Part shown: positions 1 through 8,360 of the stretch, piece by piece
Layout of the letters: each line of letters starts with the position of its first letter
Position numbering within the stretch: the stretch's first letter is position 1
NCBI GenBank assembly: GCA_017467445.1
Contig: JAFTSG010000016.1
Coordinates: 34,286-98,285, forward strand
Origin: Clostridia bacterium
Lineage (GTDB): Bacteria; Bacillota; Clostridia; RUG12999
DNA length: 64,000 nt
Direction of reading: 5' to 3'
Translations under genes and position numbers: made by a program
The notes under the pieces: model-generated
The model's input: only the letters and a program-made list of their open reading frames with translations
What the model was told of the DNA's origin: nothing
Database searches by the model: none

Positions 1-1
1 A

Positions 2-1270
2 AGCCCTCGTCTTTCGTTTATTGCGCTTGCCGGCGTTCCGTTTCTTGTAATTACGACACTGCTTATCCGTAAAAAGCAACGCCGCGCTTGGCAAGTGCAC
101 AGTAACAAACATTCTAACCTGACGGCATACCTGCACGAAAGTATAAACGGAATTAAAATAACACAGGCATTCGTGCACGAAAAGAAAAGCTCGCGTATTT
201 TCTCAAGACTTTGTACCGAAACATACCGTTCATTCCTTGAAGGTAAAAAATACGAGCTGATGCGTATTCCGGCAATCACAATTATTTCCGACCTTACCAT
301 TTGTATTATATACTATATCGGCGTGTCGGCCATTGCAAAAGACCCTGCGTCTATGCAGATTGGTGTAATCGTGGCAATGGTTGCATATATACAAAGGTTC
401 TGGGAGCCCATCAAAAACATTATCAACTTGTACAACAATATCATTACCAACGTTGCTTATCTTGACAGAATTGTTGAGATGCTTGACGAGCCGCAGGAAC
501 TTTCTTCCCCCGAGGGTGCGCTAGAGCTTCCCGAATCCACAGGGAATATTGTATTTGACAACGTAACGTTTGGGTATGAAGACGGCATAAACGTACTTGA
601 AAATGTTTCTTTTGAAATAAAAAGCGGACAGAGTGTTGCTCTTATCGGTCCTACGGGTGCAGGAAAAACAACTATTGTAAATCTGCTCGGAAAGTATTAT
701 AATCTTAATGGAGGCCGAATTTTAGTTGACGGATATGACATATCAAAGGTAACACTCTCCTCTCTTCGTGCACAGATTGGATATATGTTTCAGGACAGTT
801 TCCTGTTTTCGGGAACTATTATGGAAAACATCCGTTACGGACGACTTGATGCAACAGACGAAGAGGTTATGGAAGCCGCAAAAGCTGTTAATGCCCACAA
901 TTTCATTGTAGGGCTTAAAAATGGATACGATACTTTTGTAAGCGAACGCGGGTCATCTCTTTCCGTTGGTCAGCGCCAGCTGATTTCTCTTGCACGAACA
1001 ATGCTTCGCAGTGCCAACATCCTCATTCTTGACGAGGCTACGTCGAACATAGACAGCGAAACCGAGGCAAAACTTCTCGAGGGTATGAACAAGCTTATGG
1101 AAGGCAGAACATCGTTTGTTATTGCACACAGGCTGTCAACCATAAAAAATGCCGACAAAATTATGGTTATTGCAAATAAAGGTATTGAAGAATCGGGAAC
1201 TTTTGACGAGCTTATGAAAAAGAAAGGTCGTTTTTACGAGCTTTATACAAAACAACATTCACTTGATTAG
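2..1270 (+). CDS. ABC transporter, permease-ATPase half, 5' end outside the window
   Basis: Membrane exporter subunit that couples ATP hydrolysis to substrate export; 422 residues are inside the window and the open frame runs off the left edge. A hydrophobic segment lies at the very start and another at about residues 75-105. The nucleotide-binding domain follows: Walker A GPTGAGKTT near nt 650, signature LSVGQRQ near nt 957, Walker B ILILDEATS near nt 1020 and the H-loop IAHR near nt 1125. These define an ABCB/MsbA-type half-transporter. It is probably half of a heterodimer whose partner lies upstream, but this is inference. rnhB follows after 8 bp. The substrate cannot be read from sequence. 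Confidence 0.95.
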   Translation, partial: SPRLSFIALAGVPFLVITTLLIRKKQRRAWQVHSNKHSNLTAYLHESINGIKITQAFVHEKKSSRIFSRLCTETYRSFLEGKKYELMRIPAITIISDLTICIIYYIGVSAIAKDPASMQIGVIVAMVAYIQRFWEPIKNIINLYNNIITNVAYLDRIVEMLDEPQELSSPEGALELPESTGNIVFDNVTFGYEDGINVLENVSFEIKSGQSVALIGPTGAGKTTIVNLLGKYYNLNGGRILVDGYDISKVTLSSLRAQIGYMFQDSFLFSGTIMENIRYGRLDATDEEVMEAAKAVNAHNFIVGLKNGYDTFVSERGSSLSVGQRQLISLARTMLRSANILILDEATSNIDSETEAKLLEGMNKLMEGRTSFVIAHRLSTIKNADKIMVIANKGIEESGTFDELMKKKGRFYELYTKQHSLD

Positions 1271-1278
1271 GAGGAGTT

Positions 1279-1998
1279 ATGTCCTACACAATTAAAGAAC
1301 TTCGCGAAATGCCGATTGAAAATCTGGCATATACAATTAAACAGATGTGCGAATCGGGCGAAAAAGTACCGCCGAGTATAGAAAAGAGACTTTCGGAATA
1401 TATCCGTGTCTGCAATATGCGTGATTTTGACCGCACGTTCGGCACGCCTTTCGTTGCAGGTGTTGACGAAGCAGGACGCGGTCCGCTTGCAGGATGTGTA
1501 TATACAGCGGCGGTAATTTTGCCTGAAGATGCGGTTATTGAGGGAATTAACGATTCAAAAAAGCTCAGCGAGAAGAAACGCGAAGAGCTGTTTGATGTGA
1601 TTATTTCCACCGCCGTAGCCTACAGCATAACACCTATATCAGCAGAAGAAATTGATAAAATCAACATAAGAAATGCTACATATAAATCAATGAATATGTC
1701 GGTAAATTCGCTTTCCGTACCCGCACAGTTTGTGCTTGTAGACGGCGATGCGATTACAGGAATGGCCACTCCACACCAGACGGTTATCAAGGGCGATGCA
1801 AAAAGCCAGTCTATTTCAGCCGCATCAATTCTTGCAAAGGTAAGCAGAGACAGATATATGCAGGAGCTTGACAAAAAATATCCCGAATACGGATTTGCGC
1901 AGAATAAAGGCTACGGTACAGCCGCACATATCGAGGCAATCAAAAAATACGGCCCGTGCCCTGAACACAGACGCAGTTTTATTAAGAATTTTGTATAA
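1279..1998 (+). CDS. rnhB: ribonuclease HII
   Basis: Cytosolic endonuclease that cuts the RNA strand of RNA-DNA hybrids and removes misincorporated ribonucleotides. The 239 residues carry the type 2 RNase H signature DEAGRGPLAG at residues 63-72 (first two catalytic carboxylates). Further family segments are NDSKKLSEKKRE, VDGD and the C-terminal GYGTAAH..A. An N-terminal extension of about 55 residues precedes the catalytic domain, as in many Firmicute RNase HII proteins. Ribosome binding site AGGAGG lies 4 nt before the ATG, and the gene is 8 bp behind the ABC gene, so they are probably cotranscribed. Confidence 0.96.
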   Translation: MSYTIKELREMPIENLAYTIKQMCESGEKVPPSIEKRLSEYIRVCNMRDFDRTFGTPFVAGVDEAGRGPLAGCVYTAAVILPEDAVIEGINDSKKLSEKKREELFDVIISTAVAYSITPISAEEIDKINIRNATYKSMNMSVNSLSVPAQFVLVDGDAITGMATPHQTVIKGDAKSQSISAASILAKVSRDRYMQELDKKYPEYGFAQNKGYGTAAHIEAIKKYGPCPEHRRSFIKNFV

Positions 1999-2010
1999 GG
2001 AAGGTATTTT

Positions 2011-2943
2011 ATGATAAGACAACAGGCTTTTATCGGTAAAAATCAAATGCTTAAAGGCGGACTTCATTGTCATACCACCCGTTCCGACGGTGCTCTTTCA
2101 CCTGAACAAATAATGAACGTTTATAAGGACCTTGGATATGATTTTCTTGCAATAACCGACCACAGAAAATATAATTTAACAAATTATGCTCCCGAAATCG
2201 GACTTACGATTATTCCGGGTATGGAATATAATAATGCTCCCAGGCGCTCAATTGCAGACGGTGGGCGTTGTTTTCACACCTTATGTCTTGGTCCGTTAAA
2301 AGAAAACGGCAACGGATTTGAGCAAGATCAGGAATGCATTCCCTGTCCCGCCGATAATCAGGAAGAATATCAGCCATATCTTTACGAAATACACGAAAAA
2401 AATAATATTACAGTTGTAAACCATCCCGTATATAGCAAAATACCGCCAAGCTATTTTGAAAAGCTACGTGGTAATTTTGCAATGGAAATCTACAACGCTG
2501 ATTCTGCCCTTCACAACATGGATACTGATGCTCAATACTGGGATGAGATTTTGGGGAAAGGCATAAAAATTTACGGCATTGCATCCGATGATGCACATTC
2601 CATTCATTTATGCGGAAGCGGTTGGGTAATGGTAAATTCGGAAAATAATGTTGATTCTATTTTAAAAGCTCTTTTCAAAGGAGCATTTTATTCTTCCTGC
2701 GGACCGGAAATATATGATTTTTATGTAAAAGATAATGTTGCAGTGATTGATTGCTCTCCTGCATCAAAAATCCGCCTGCATTCAGATAAGCATGTTACAC
2801 GTATTCACCATAGTGAAGACAATAATTTGACTCATGCCGAGTTTGAGCTTAATACTGTTGAAGAAAGTTATGACTATGTACGAATTTCTGTTGTTGATGC
2901 AAACGAAAAAATCGCATGGACAAACCCCATTTTTCTTAAATAA
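2011..2943 (+). CDS. PHP-domain phosphoesterase-like protein
   Basis: A 310-residue stand-alone PHP-domain protein. Metal-binding motifs of the PHP fold are visible: HCHTTRSDG at residues 19-27, ITDHRKY near 48, an NHP near 135 and DDAHS near 200. Family members hydrolyse phosphate esters or small nucleotides using three metal ions; the substrate here is unknown. The gene starts 12 bp after rnhB with AAGGAAGG as ribosome binding site and ends at a shared terminator. The C-terminal 70 residues look like a small beta domain, as in some other stand-alone PHP proteins. Confidence 0.85.
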   Translation: MIRQQAFIGKNQMLKGGLHCHTTRSDGALSPEQIMNVYKDLGYDFLAITDHRKYNLTNYAPEIGLTIIPGMEYNNAPRRSIADGGRCFHTLCLGPLKENGNGFEQDQECIPCPADNQEEYQPYLYEIHEKNNITVVNHPVYSKIPPSYFEKLRGNFAMEIYNADSALHNMDTDAQYWDEILGKGIKIYGIASDDAHSIHLCGSGWVMVNSENNVDSILKALFKGAFYSSCGPEIYDFYVKDNVAVIDCSPASKIRLHSDKHVTRIHHSEDNNLTHAEFELNTVEESYDYVRISVVDANEKIAWTNPIFLK

Positions 2944-2946
2944 TAC

Positions 2947-2976
2947 AAAAGCACAGTTTTTATCAACTGTGCTTTT
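2947..2976. terminator. bidirectional terminator between convergent genes
   Basis: Perfect stem AAAAGCACAGTT/AACTGTGCTTTT with a short loop and T tracts on both strands. It serves the PHP gene (+) and the phosphopantetheinyl transferase gene (-), whose stop codon lies in the loop region. Confidence 0.85.
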
Positions 2977-4087
2977 TATATACTTCTTTATATAATGTAT
3001 GTTTTATTTCTTCAAATTCCTGTTTTGTTATCGGCGCCCCCGATGTCATAATCATAAGCGGAACTTCTTTTTTGCCTTTTGAGATGGGTGGCTGAATGTA
3101 CGGATGTTCATTTAAATAAAAGCCGTTTCGCTCATAAAAGTTTATTCTTCTTTTTGCCATATCGATTTCGGAAGGTTCTACTTCAAGGCAGATTTTTTTG
3201 TTATACATTTCTTTAAGTGCGGCAAGTATTTTACTGCCAAGCCCTTCGTTTCTGTATTCGGGACTTACCGCAAAATGTTCTATATATACAAAGCATTCAA
3301 ATTCCCATACTGCTATAAAAGCTTTGACTTCTTTTTCTTTTACACAGTACACCTTATAAACCGGATTTTCAAACAGTTTCTTCTGTTCTTCTTTGGATCT
3401 TCGTTCGTCCGTCGGAAAGCTTTTTCCCATAATTTCAAACATTTTGCCAAAATCAGCTATATCCATTTCGGTTAATTCCACTATTGTTTCATATCCGTCC
3501 GCCGCAGTTTCGCCGCATACGGCAAGCTTATAGCCAGCCAAATCAAAAACGGATAAATACATCTGTTTACCGCCTATATCAATGGTTTTTCTGATGCCTT
3601 TCTTATCGGCACATTCTATTTCAGCAGGCGCCAATTTAAAGCCTGTGCCCATCGCTTTTGCTACGGCTTCTTTTAGTGTCCAAAGCTTAAAAAATGCATC
3701 TGTCTTCTCCTCTTCCGCAGATAAAAATTCCGTTTCTGCGTTAGAAAGCGTCCGTTCCAAAACTTTTTCATTTACATCTTTTATCTGCTCGATATCAATG
3801 CCGCCTTCGCCCACCATAACCGCAACATATTTCCCGCTGTGCGATATGGAAAACGGCGCGCCTCCGGGGATGTACGGTTTTCCTTTTTTATCGTACAAAA
3901 AGCCTTTGTCTGTCATATCAGGATGCACTTTTTTAAGCAGGATTTCGGCATAAAGGCATCTAATTTTATCTTCAATTTTCAAAAATCTTTCGGCTTTTTT
4001 CCTCCGCTCTTCCGATGCAAGAGAAAGAAGAGTCTTTACCCCTTCTTCCGTAAAAAAACCGCTTATATCGCTTATATAAATCTTCAT
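2963..4087 (-). CDS. 4'-phosphopantetheinyl transferase fused to a GNAT acetyltransferase
   Basis: Two-domain protein of 374 residues. Residues 1-195 are an Sfp-type phosphopantetheinyl transferase, which moves the phosphopantetheine arm of CoA onto carrier proteins. Visible motifs are FSISHSGKY (about 78), GIDIE (about 96, Mg-binding Asp and Glu) and WTLKEAVAKAMGTG (about 136). Residues 200-370 are a GNAT acetyltransferase with the acetyl-CoA loop RNEGLG (about 280) and a NFYERNGF motif. No carrier protein, NRPS, PKS or fatty-acid gene lies nearby. The start ATG follows GCAGGTAGTACA, a weak ribosome site, so the start is less certain than the domains. Confidence 0.9.
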   Translation of the reverse strand: MKIYISDISGFFTEEGVKTLLSLASEERRKKAERFLKIEDKIRCLYAEILLKKVHPDMTDKGFLYDKKGKPYIPGGAPFSISHSGKYVAVMVGEGGIDIEQIKDVNEKVLERTLSNAETEFLSAEEEKTDAFFKLWTLKEAVAKAMGTGFKLAPAEIECADKKGIRKTIDIGGKQMYLSVFDLAGYKLAVCGETAADGYETIVELTEMDIADFGKMFEIMGKSFPTDERRSKEEQKKLFENPVYKVYCVKEKEVKAFIAVWEFECFVYIEHFAVSPEYRNEGLGSKILAALKEMYNKKICLEVEPSEIDMAKRRINFYERNGFYLNEHPYIQPPISKGKKEVPLMIMTSGAPITKQEFEEIKHTLYKEVYKKHS

Positions 4088-4141
4088 TGTACTACCTGCA
4101 TTTTTATGTGCTTAATTATATTATTAAAATCATAATAATTA

Positions 4142-4165
4142 AAGCGGGGTACATATACCCCGCTT
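4142..4165 (-). terminator. terminator behind the small-peptide gene
   Basis: Perfect 10-bp stem AAGCGGGGTA/TACCCCGCTT with a CATA loop, followed on the minus strand by a weak T-rich tract. It lies 25 bp past the stop of the 58-residue peptide gene. Confidence 0.75.
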
Positions 4166-4189
4166 AATAATCGTCAATTAGGTAAGGGC

Positions 4190-4366
4190 TTAGCCTTGCT
4201 GCACTAATGATGACATTCTGTAACTTGTTGTGTAACTGCTACTACCGTTGCCAAGTCCAAGTCCCGAACCTCTGCTTGATGTCCAATCGTTGAGGTTCGA
4301 TGCTATTTTTTCTATTGCTTCAAATGATTTCATTTCGGCTTCAGGTTTAACATATTTTTTAAGCAT
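4190..4366 (-). CDS. 58-residue small peptide, function unknown
   Basis: Short gene starting MLKKYVKPEAEMKSFEA and ending RMSSLVQQG. The N-terminal half is charged and helical-looking. The C-terminal half is rich in Gly, Ser, Tyr and Thr, with GSGLGLGNGSSS, and has no Cys. A strong GGAGGG site lies 8 nt before the ATG, at the stop codon of the secreted protein gene, and a terminator follows. It is therefore very probably the second gene of that operon. The MKKYVKPE-type opening recurs in short uncharacterised clostridial peptides, from memory. There is no signal peptide and no modification enzyme nearby, so I assign no function. Confidence 0.65.
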   Translation of the reverse strand: MLKKYVKPEAEMKSFEAIEKIASNLNDWTSSRGSGLGLGNGSSSYTTSYRMSSLVQQG

Positions 4367-4380
4367 ATCTTTTACCCTCC

Positions 4381-5391
4381 TTATTCTGCCACGGTAAACG
4401 GAACTTTAATTCCTTTAACTATTCCGTCTGTATACTCAATATATGTCTGTGCAAAGTAGCTACCCTGGGTAAGCTGTTCAAAGATAATACCGAACTGATT
4501 ATCGCTTGAGCGTTCGCTTGTATGGGCAAATTTCGGTCCGATTTTCGGATTCGCTGTTGTTACATCTGTGCCATTTTCATACGTAAGGTAAATTCCGTAA
4601 CTTACAATTTCTTTTTCGGTGTTCGGAGCTATCTGTCCGAATGCAACCGCTACATCTTCAGTAGCTTCATTATTAACTTTTCCTCTGAACACTTCCGGAA
4701 GTGTAAGAGCGTCCATACCGGTCATACCGGTATCTTCTGTAATCTTGTCTGTTACGTTTGTAATTGGTGAAAATGTTACTGTAAATACAGCATCTTCAGA
4801 TGCCACATATGTATATGTTCCGCCCCTGTATACATCAATACTTCCTGCTTTTTCCGTACCATTTTCCTTTACACTTTCGATGTAATAACCTATTGCAGGG
4901 ATTATATTTAAGTAAACTTTTGTGTTTTTCTGAACAGTTACCGAAGATTTGTCAGTTGTTGAAAATTCAACAATGCCGTTTGTTGTTTCATTTATCGTTA
5001 CAGTAGTTGGAATATTTCCATATATAAAATCATATTCTGCCGCTTGTTCAACACCTGTTCCGCCCATAAGAAGTGTGCACTGTGTTCCGTCTTTTATATC
5101 GCCTTTCATTTTGAAAGAAAATGTTTCACCATATTCACTTTTTGTGTTTTGGTCAATATAAACAATATTTGTATCTGCCGGACCGGAATCATCTGAAATG
5201 TATACAAGAGCAGTAATCTGATCAGTATCTGCTATATCCGAAGTAGTAAAATTAATGCTTACCTCTCTTGTTTCAGTATTTATTACCTCTGAATTTTCTT
5301 CTATAGTAATTGACGCTGCCAAAGAAGCAACAGATGCAAACACCGTTATTACCGATGCAGCAATTAAAAATTTAAACAATTTTTTCTTCAT
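4381..5391 (-). CDS. secreted repeat-domain protein, unknown function
   Basis: 336-residue exported protein. The signal peptide is MKKKLFKFLIAASVITVF followed by a hydrophobic stretch ending ASLAAS. The mature part is beta-rich, acidic and Thr/Ser-rich. Residues about 125-215 (GIVEFSTTDKSS..., then EDAVFTVTF) resemble the Listeria-Bacteroides/InlB B-repeat type of bacterial repeat domain. No sortase motif, transmembrane anchor or catalytic motif is seen. I chose this start because the AGGAGG site lies 6 nt before it; an ATG directly abutting that site is too close. The small-peptide gene follows at once downstream. Confidence 0.75.
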   Translation of the reverse strand: MKKKLFKFLIAASVITVFASVASLAASITIEENSEVINTETREVSINFTTSDIADTDQITALVYISDDSGPADTNIVYIDQNTKSEYGETFSFKMKGDIKDGTQCTLLMGGTGVEQAAEYDFIYGNIPTTVTINETTNGIVEFSTTDKSSVTVQKNTKVYLNIIPAIGYYIESVKENGTEKAGSIDVYRGGTYTYVASEDAVFTVTFSPITNVTDKITEDTGMTGMDALTLPEVFRGKVNNEATEDVAVAFGQIAPNTEKEIVSYGIYLTYENGTDVTTANPKIGPKFAHTSERSSDNQFGIIFEQLTQGSYFAQTYIEYTDGIVKGIKVPFTVAE

Positions 5392-5430
5392 TTCCATCCT
5401 CCTGTTCTTAAAGAACATAGTCCATAATTT

Positions 5431-5459
5431 ATTTTACCATAAAATAAAAACCATTGCAA
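5431..5459 (-). promoter_or_regulatory. sigma-A promoter of the secreted-protein operon
   Basis: Minus strand: -35 TTGCAA, 17-bp spacer, -10 TAAAAT, about 45 bp before the chosen start. Confidence 0.6.
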
Positions 5460-5485
5460 CCTTTTTTAGAGTAAAAAGTATAAAA

Positions 5486-5512
5486 AAAAGTGCACTTTTT
5501 TTGTGCACTTTT
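5486..5512 (-). terminator. second terminator behind rpsR
   Basis: Perfect stem AAAAGTGCAC/GTGCACTTTT with T tracts on both strands. It is the second of two hairpins in tandem after the rpsF operon and insulates the next gene. Confidence 0.75.
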
Positions 5513-5521
5513 TAAAAAAAC

Positions 5522-5547
5522 AAAGCGGATGCGTTTGCATCCGCTTT
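5522..5547 (-). terminator. first terminator behind rpsR
   Basis: Perfect 11-bp stem AAAGCGGATGC/GCATCCGCTTT with a 4-nt loop and a T run on the minus strand, 12 bp after the rpsR stop. Confidence 0.9.
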
Positions 5548-5559
5548 TTTATTTTTAAA

Positions 5560-5823
5560 TTAGTCAGCAGAGAAAGGTAAAAGTGCAATAATTCTTGCTC
5601 TTTTAATAGCTGTTGTCAGCTGACGCTGATGTTTTGCACAGCAACCATTTACTCTTCTGGGAACGATTTTGCCTCTTTCAGAAACGTATTTTCTTAATTT
5701 AGCAACATCTTTATAATCGATAGAATCAACCTTGTCCACGCAGAAACTGCAAACTTTTTTCTTTGCACGTCTTGCTCTTAAAGGAGCACGGTCGTTTCTT
5801 TCCATTTTTTCCTTTTCAGCCAT
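5560..5823 (-). CDS. rpsR: 30S ribosomal protein S18
   Basis: 87-residue protein of the small ribosomal subunit platform. Typical features are the CSFC motif near residue 25, [21 protein letters not shown] and the C-terminal [14 protein letters not shown]. The start MAEKEK is chosen because the AAGGAG site lies 9 nt upstream; an earlier in-frame ATG overlaps that site. It is the last gene of the classic rpsF-ssb-rpsR operon. Two Cys residues of the N-terminal region are kept, as in C+ (zinc-type) S18. Confidence 0.97.
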   Translation of the reverse strand: MAEKEKMERNDRAPLRARRAKKKVCSFCVDKVDSIDYKDVAKLRKYVSERGKIVPRRVNGCCAKHQRQLTTAIKRARIIALLPFSAD

Positions 5824-5846
5824 TATTTTCATCTCCTTATTAACTA

Positions 5847-6275
5847 TTAAAACGGCAAGTCATCATCATCAACATCTGTTGTAAAACCCTGTGTATTTAC
5901 CGCCGGCTGATAAAAATTATCCCCGCCCTGTGCAGGCGCACCGCCGTAGTTATCACGTTTCGGTTCAGCAAAATGAACCTCATCGGCAACAACTTCCGTT
6001 ACATAATGTCTTTTGCCTTCGTTATCATCCCAGTTTCTTGTCTGCAGTCTTCCGCAAACGGCAACAAGCTGACCTTTTGTGAAATATCTTGCAACAAAAT
6101 CCGCACTTGAACGGAATGCAACAATATTAATAAAATCTGCCTGTCTTTCTTCACCGGCTTTAGCGTATCCTCTGTCTACCGCAAGGGTAAATGTTGTTAC
6201 ACTTATGCCTGACTGGGTTGATTTCTGTTCCGGGTCACGTGTAAGGCGGCCCATTAAAATTACTTTGTTCAGCAT
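5847..6275 (-). CDS. ssb: single-stranded DNA-binding protein
   Basis: 142-residue SSB that coats single-stranded DNA during replication and repair. It has an N-terminal OB fold ([16 protein letters not shown], about 1-105) and a flexible Gly/Gln/Ala-rich tail. The tail ends in the acidic DDDDLPF tip that recruits partner proteins. It sits between rpsF and rpsR as in most Firmicutes, with GGAGGG 5 nt before the start. Confidence 0.97.
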   Translation of the reverse strand: MLNKVILMGRLTRDPEQKSTQSGISVTTFTLAVDRGYAKAGEERQADFINIVAFRSSADFVARYFTKGQLVAVCGRLQTRNWDDNEGKRHYVTEVVADEVHFAEPKRDNYGGAPAQGGDNFYQPAVNTQGFTTDVDDDDLPF

Positions 6276-6286
6276 ACTTTCCCTCC

Positions 6287-6580
6287 TTAGTCTTTAACGA
6301 CTACTATAGAACGCATGATACCGTCTGTAATCTTATAGATACGTTCGAGTTCTGCCGGGAAATCGGTTTTTGAAGTAAAGTTAATAAGAACATAATAGCC
6401 TTCTGTCTTGTAATCGATTGCATATGCCAGTCTTCTTTTACCCCAAACGTCAACGTTTTCGATTTCAGCATTTGCTTCGATTAATGACTTAAACTTTTCA
6501 ACAAGACCGTTGATAGCTTCTTCATCTAATGTTGCATCAACAACAAAGATTGTTTCATAAGCTCTTTTGATTTCAGTCAT
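6287..6580 (-). CDS. rpsF: 30S ribosomal protein S6
   Basis: 97-residue ribosomal protein that pairs with S18 in the platform. Family segments are YETIFVVD, VWGKRRLAYAI and GYYVLINF. The start MTEIKRAYE is 8 nt after AAGGAGG; an upstream GTG falls inside that site and is rejected. It is the first gene of the rpsF-ssb-rpsR operon behind a consensus promoter. Confidence 0.97.
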   Translation of the reverse strand: MTEIKRAYETIFVVDATLDEEAINGLVEKFKSLIEANAEIENVDVWGKRRLAYAIDYKTEGYYVLINFTSKTDFPAELERIYKITDGIMRSIVVVKD

Positions 6581-6645
6581 TTCTTTCACCTCCTTATGGA
6601 CTTTGGCTGTAAAAATTTACAGCAAGGATTTATAGCCAATTTAAG

Positions 6646-6674
6646 ATTATACACTAATTTTTTCTATTTGTCAA
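6646..6674 (-). promoter_or_regulatory. consensus sigma-A promoter of rpsF-ssb-rpsR
   Basis: Minus strand: TTGACA, 17-bp spacer, TATAAT, a perfect match. The roughly 60-nt leader that follows can form a hairpin (TTGGC/GCCAA and TGTAA/TTACA). That could be an autoregulatory S6:S18 site, but the CCG loop motif of the described leader is not seen. Confidence 0.9.
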
Positions 6675-6679
6675 TACCT

Positions 6680-7501
6680 TTATAATTCAATTTTCTTTTT
6701 ATGAAGGTCATCTACTATTTTTGCAATGGCATGCTCATTATTACTTACGGTAATTATATCAGCCGCATTTTTTGCACCCTCACTGGCGTTTGCAACTGCA
6801 TATCCTATTTTTGCCGCCCGTATCATTGAAATATCGTTATCGTAATCGCCTACGGCAATAGTTTTATCCATACTGACCCCAAGCATATCCGCCATTCGCG
6901 CAAGAACACCGCCTTTACTGTTTCCTTTAGGCAAAATCTCGTACAAATCACGCGCGGAACGGATAAAATCAAACTCTTCCGCACGCGGATGAGAATTTAA
7001 AATTTCCGCCAGCTTACATATCCTGTCATTATCTTCGTGTGCAAAAATGATTTTTGCAATCGGTTCTGTTACATCATTATGATATTTGAACAAATCCGGA
7101 AGCTCTGTTATTTTACGGAATTTTACCATTGCCGAATTATCCCGGCTGAAATACACAATGTCCGGCGCATCCACTAAAATTCCCATATCGGGCATTGTTT
7201 CATAAACAACATCAACAAGTTCAAGTGCCGTTCTGGGAAGAGTAGTCATCCACAGCATTTCGTTTTTTCGGTGGTCATATATTCCGCCGCCGTTGATACA
7301 TCCATACGGCACATTAGGGTTTAGTATAGTGCATATTTTCCTTGATGTCATAGGCATTCTGCCTGTTATAAAAGTGAAAAGTCCACCTTCCGATTTGAAA
7401 TATTCAATTGCATCAAGATTTTCTTTTGACACATTTTTATTACTGTCAAGCACAGTGCCGTCAAGGTCTGTGCAAAGCAGTATGCCACTGAATTTATCCA
7501 T
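6680..7501 (-). CDS. Cof-type HAD phosphatase
   Basis: 273-residue cytosolic phosphatase of the HAD superfamily, Cof/YbiV type, acting on sugar phosphates or similar small metabolites. Motif I DLDGTVLDSN lies at residues 13-22 (nucleophile Asp13) and motif II TFITGR near 43. The conserved Lys is near PKGNSKG (about 195) and motif III is GDYDNDISMI near 218. The large cap domain sits between motifs II and III. It is the last gene of a six-gene run and its 3' end reaches the rpsF promoter. Confidence 0.92.
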   Translation of the reverse strand: MDKFSGILLCTDLDGTVLDSNKNVSKENLDAIEYFKSEGGLFTFITGRMPMTSRKICTILNPNVPYGCINGGGIYDHRKNEMLWMTTLPRTALELVDVVYETMPDMGILVDAPDIVYFSRDNSAMVKFRKITELPDLFKYHNDVTEPIAKIIFAHEDNDRICKLAEILNSHPRAEEFDFIRSARDLYEILPKGNSKGGVLARMADMLGVSMDKTIAVGDYDNDISMIRAAKIGYAVANASEGAKNAADIITVSNNEHAIAKIVDDLHKKKIEL

Positions 7502-7512
7502 TTTCCCTCCGT

Positions 7513-8349
7513 TTATTTATACAGATAAAATCCGTTTCCTTTTATGCGTTGCGATTCCGAAAATACAATAAAGGCATTTTCATCAATCGCAAGAATTTTC
7601 TTTTGGAACTCTTCCGCTTCACTTTCTTTCAGTGCACAAAACAGCATTTGTTTAGCACTGTCGGTATATACGCCTTTAACATCAATAAGAGTTACCCCTC
7701 TTGGCGAGGTGGAAACAAGTTTTGTTGATATTTCCTCGCCGAAATCCGTTATTACAAACGCAAGTCTTGATATATTAAGCTTGCTTATAACAAGGTCTAT
7801 TGTATAGCTTGATATAAACAGTGCAATTATACCGTAAAGTGTAAGCTCAAGGTTTTTGAATATTATAAGCGAAACAAGAATTATAATACCATCTACAAAA
7901 AGCAGAAGTTTTCCTATAGGCAGAAATGAAAATTTTGATTGCAGGATTCTGCCGAGAATATCCGTACCGCCGGTTGATGCACCTGCCGCAAACGCAAGTC
8001 CAATACCGATACCGTAAAGCACACCGCCGAAAATGGTTGACAGCATTGTATTTTCCGTATGTATTGGAATGAGTGTGAATACTTCAACAAATACCGACAG
8101 AATAAATGTGCCAAACAGAGTTTTAAACACAAATTCTTTGCCAAGCACCTTAAATCCTATTGCAAGAAAAACAAGGTTTATTCCAAAAAATCCTACACCT
8201 GGTTGTATTCGAATTGTATGAAACAGTATTGTTGCAAGTCCCGACGCCCCTCCGCCTACTATCATATTCGGCGTAAGGAACATTCCTATACCCATTGCAG
8301 TTATCATTGTTCCTATTATTGTAAGTATCAACGATTTTGTTTTTGTCAT
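7513..8349 (-). CDS. YitT family membrane protein (DUF161/DUF2179)
   Basis: 278-residue membrane protein with about five to six N-terminal transmembrane helices (about residues 8-165). They include the family pattern GGxxG (MIVGGGASGLATIL, about 29) and GASTGGTDILG (about 124). A cytosolic C-terminal DUF2179 domain follows (about 205-270; SPRGVTLIDVKGVYT). Transport function in this family is presumed but the substrate is unknown. It is 11 bp from both flanking genes, so cotranscribed. Confidence 0.9.
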   Translation of the reverse strand: MTKTKSLILTIIGTMITAMGIGMFLTPNMIVGGGASGLATILFHTIRIQPGVGFFGINLVFLAIGFKVLGKEFVFKTLFGTFILSVFVEVFTLIPIHTENTMLSTIFGGVLYGIGIGLAFAAGASTGGTDILGRILQSKFSFLPIGKLLLFVDGIIILVSLIIFKNLELTLYGIIALFISSYTIDLVISKLNISRLAFVITDFGEEISTKLVSTSPRGVTLIDVKGVYTDSAKQMLFCALKESEAEEFQKKILAIDENAFIVFSESQRIKGNGFYLYK

Positions 8350-8360
8350 AACTTTCCCCT

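Noticed and set aside
6581..6645. Classic S6:S18 leader RNA before rpsF
   Set aside because: A hairpin exists, but the conserved CCG loop motif of that leader is not visible, so I only mention the hairpin.
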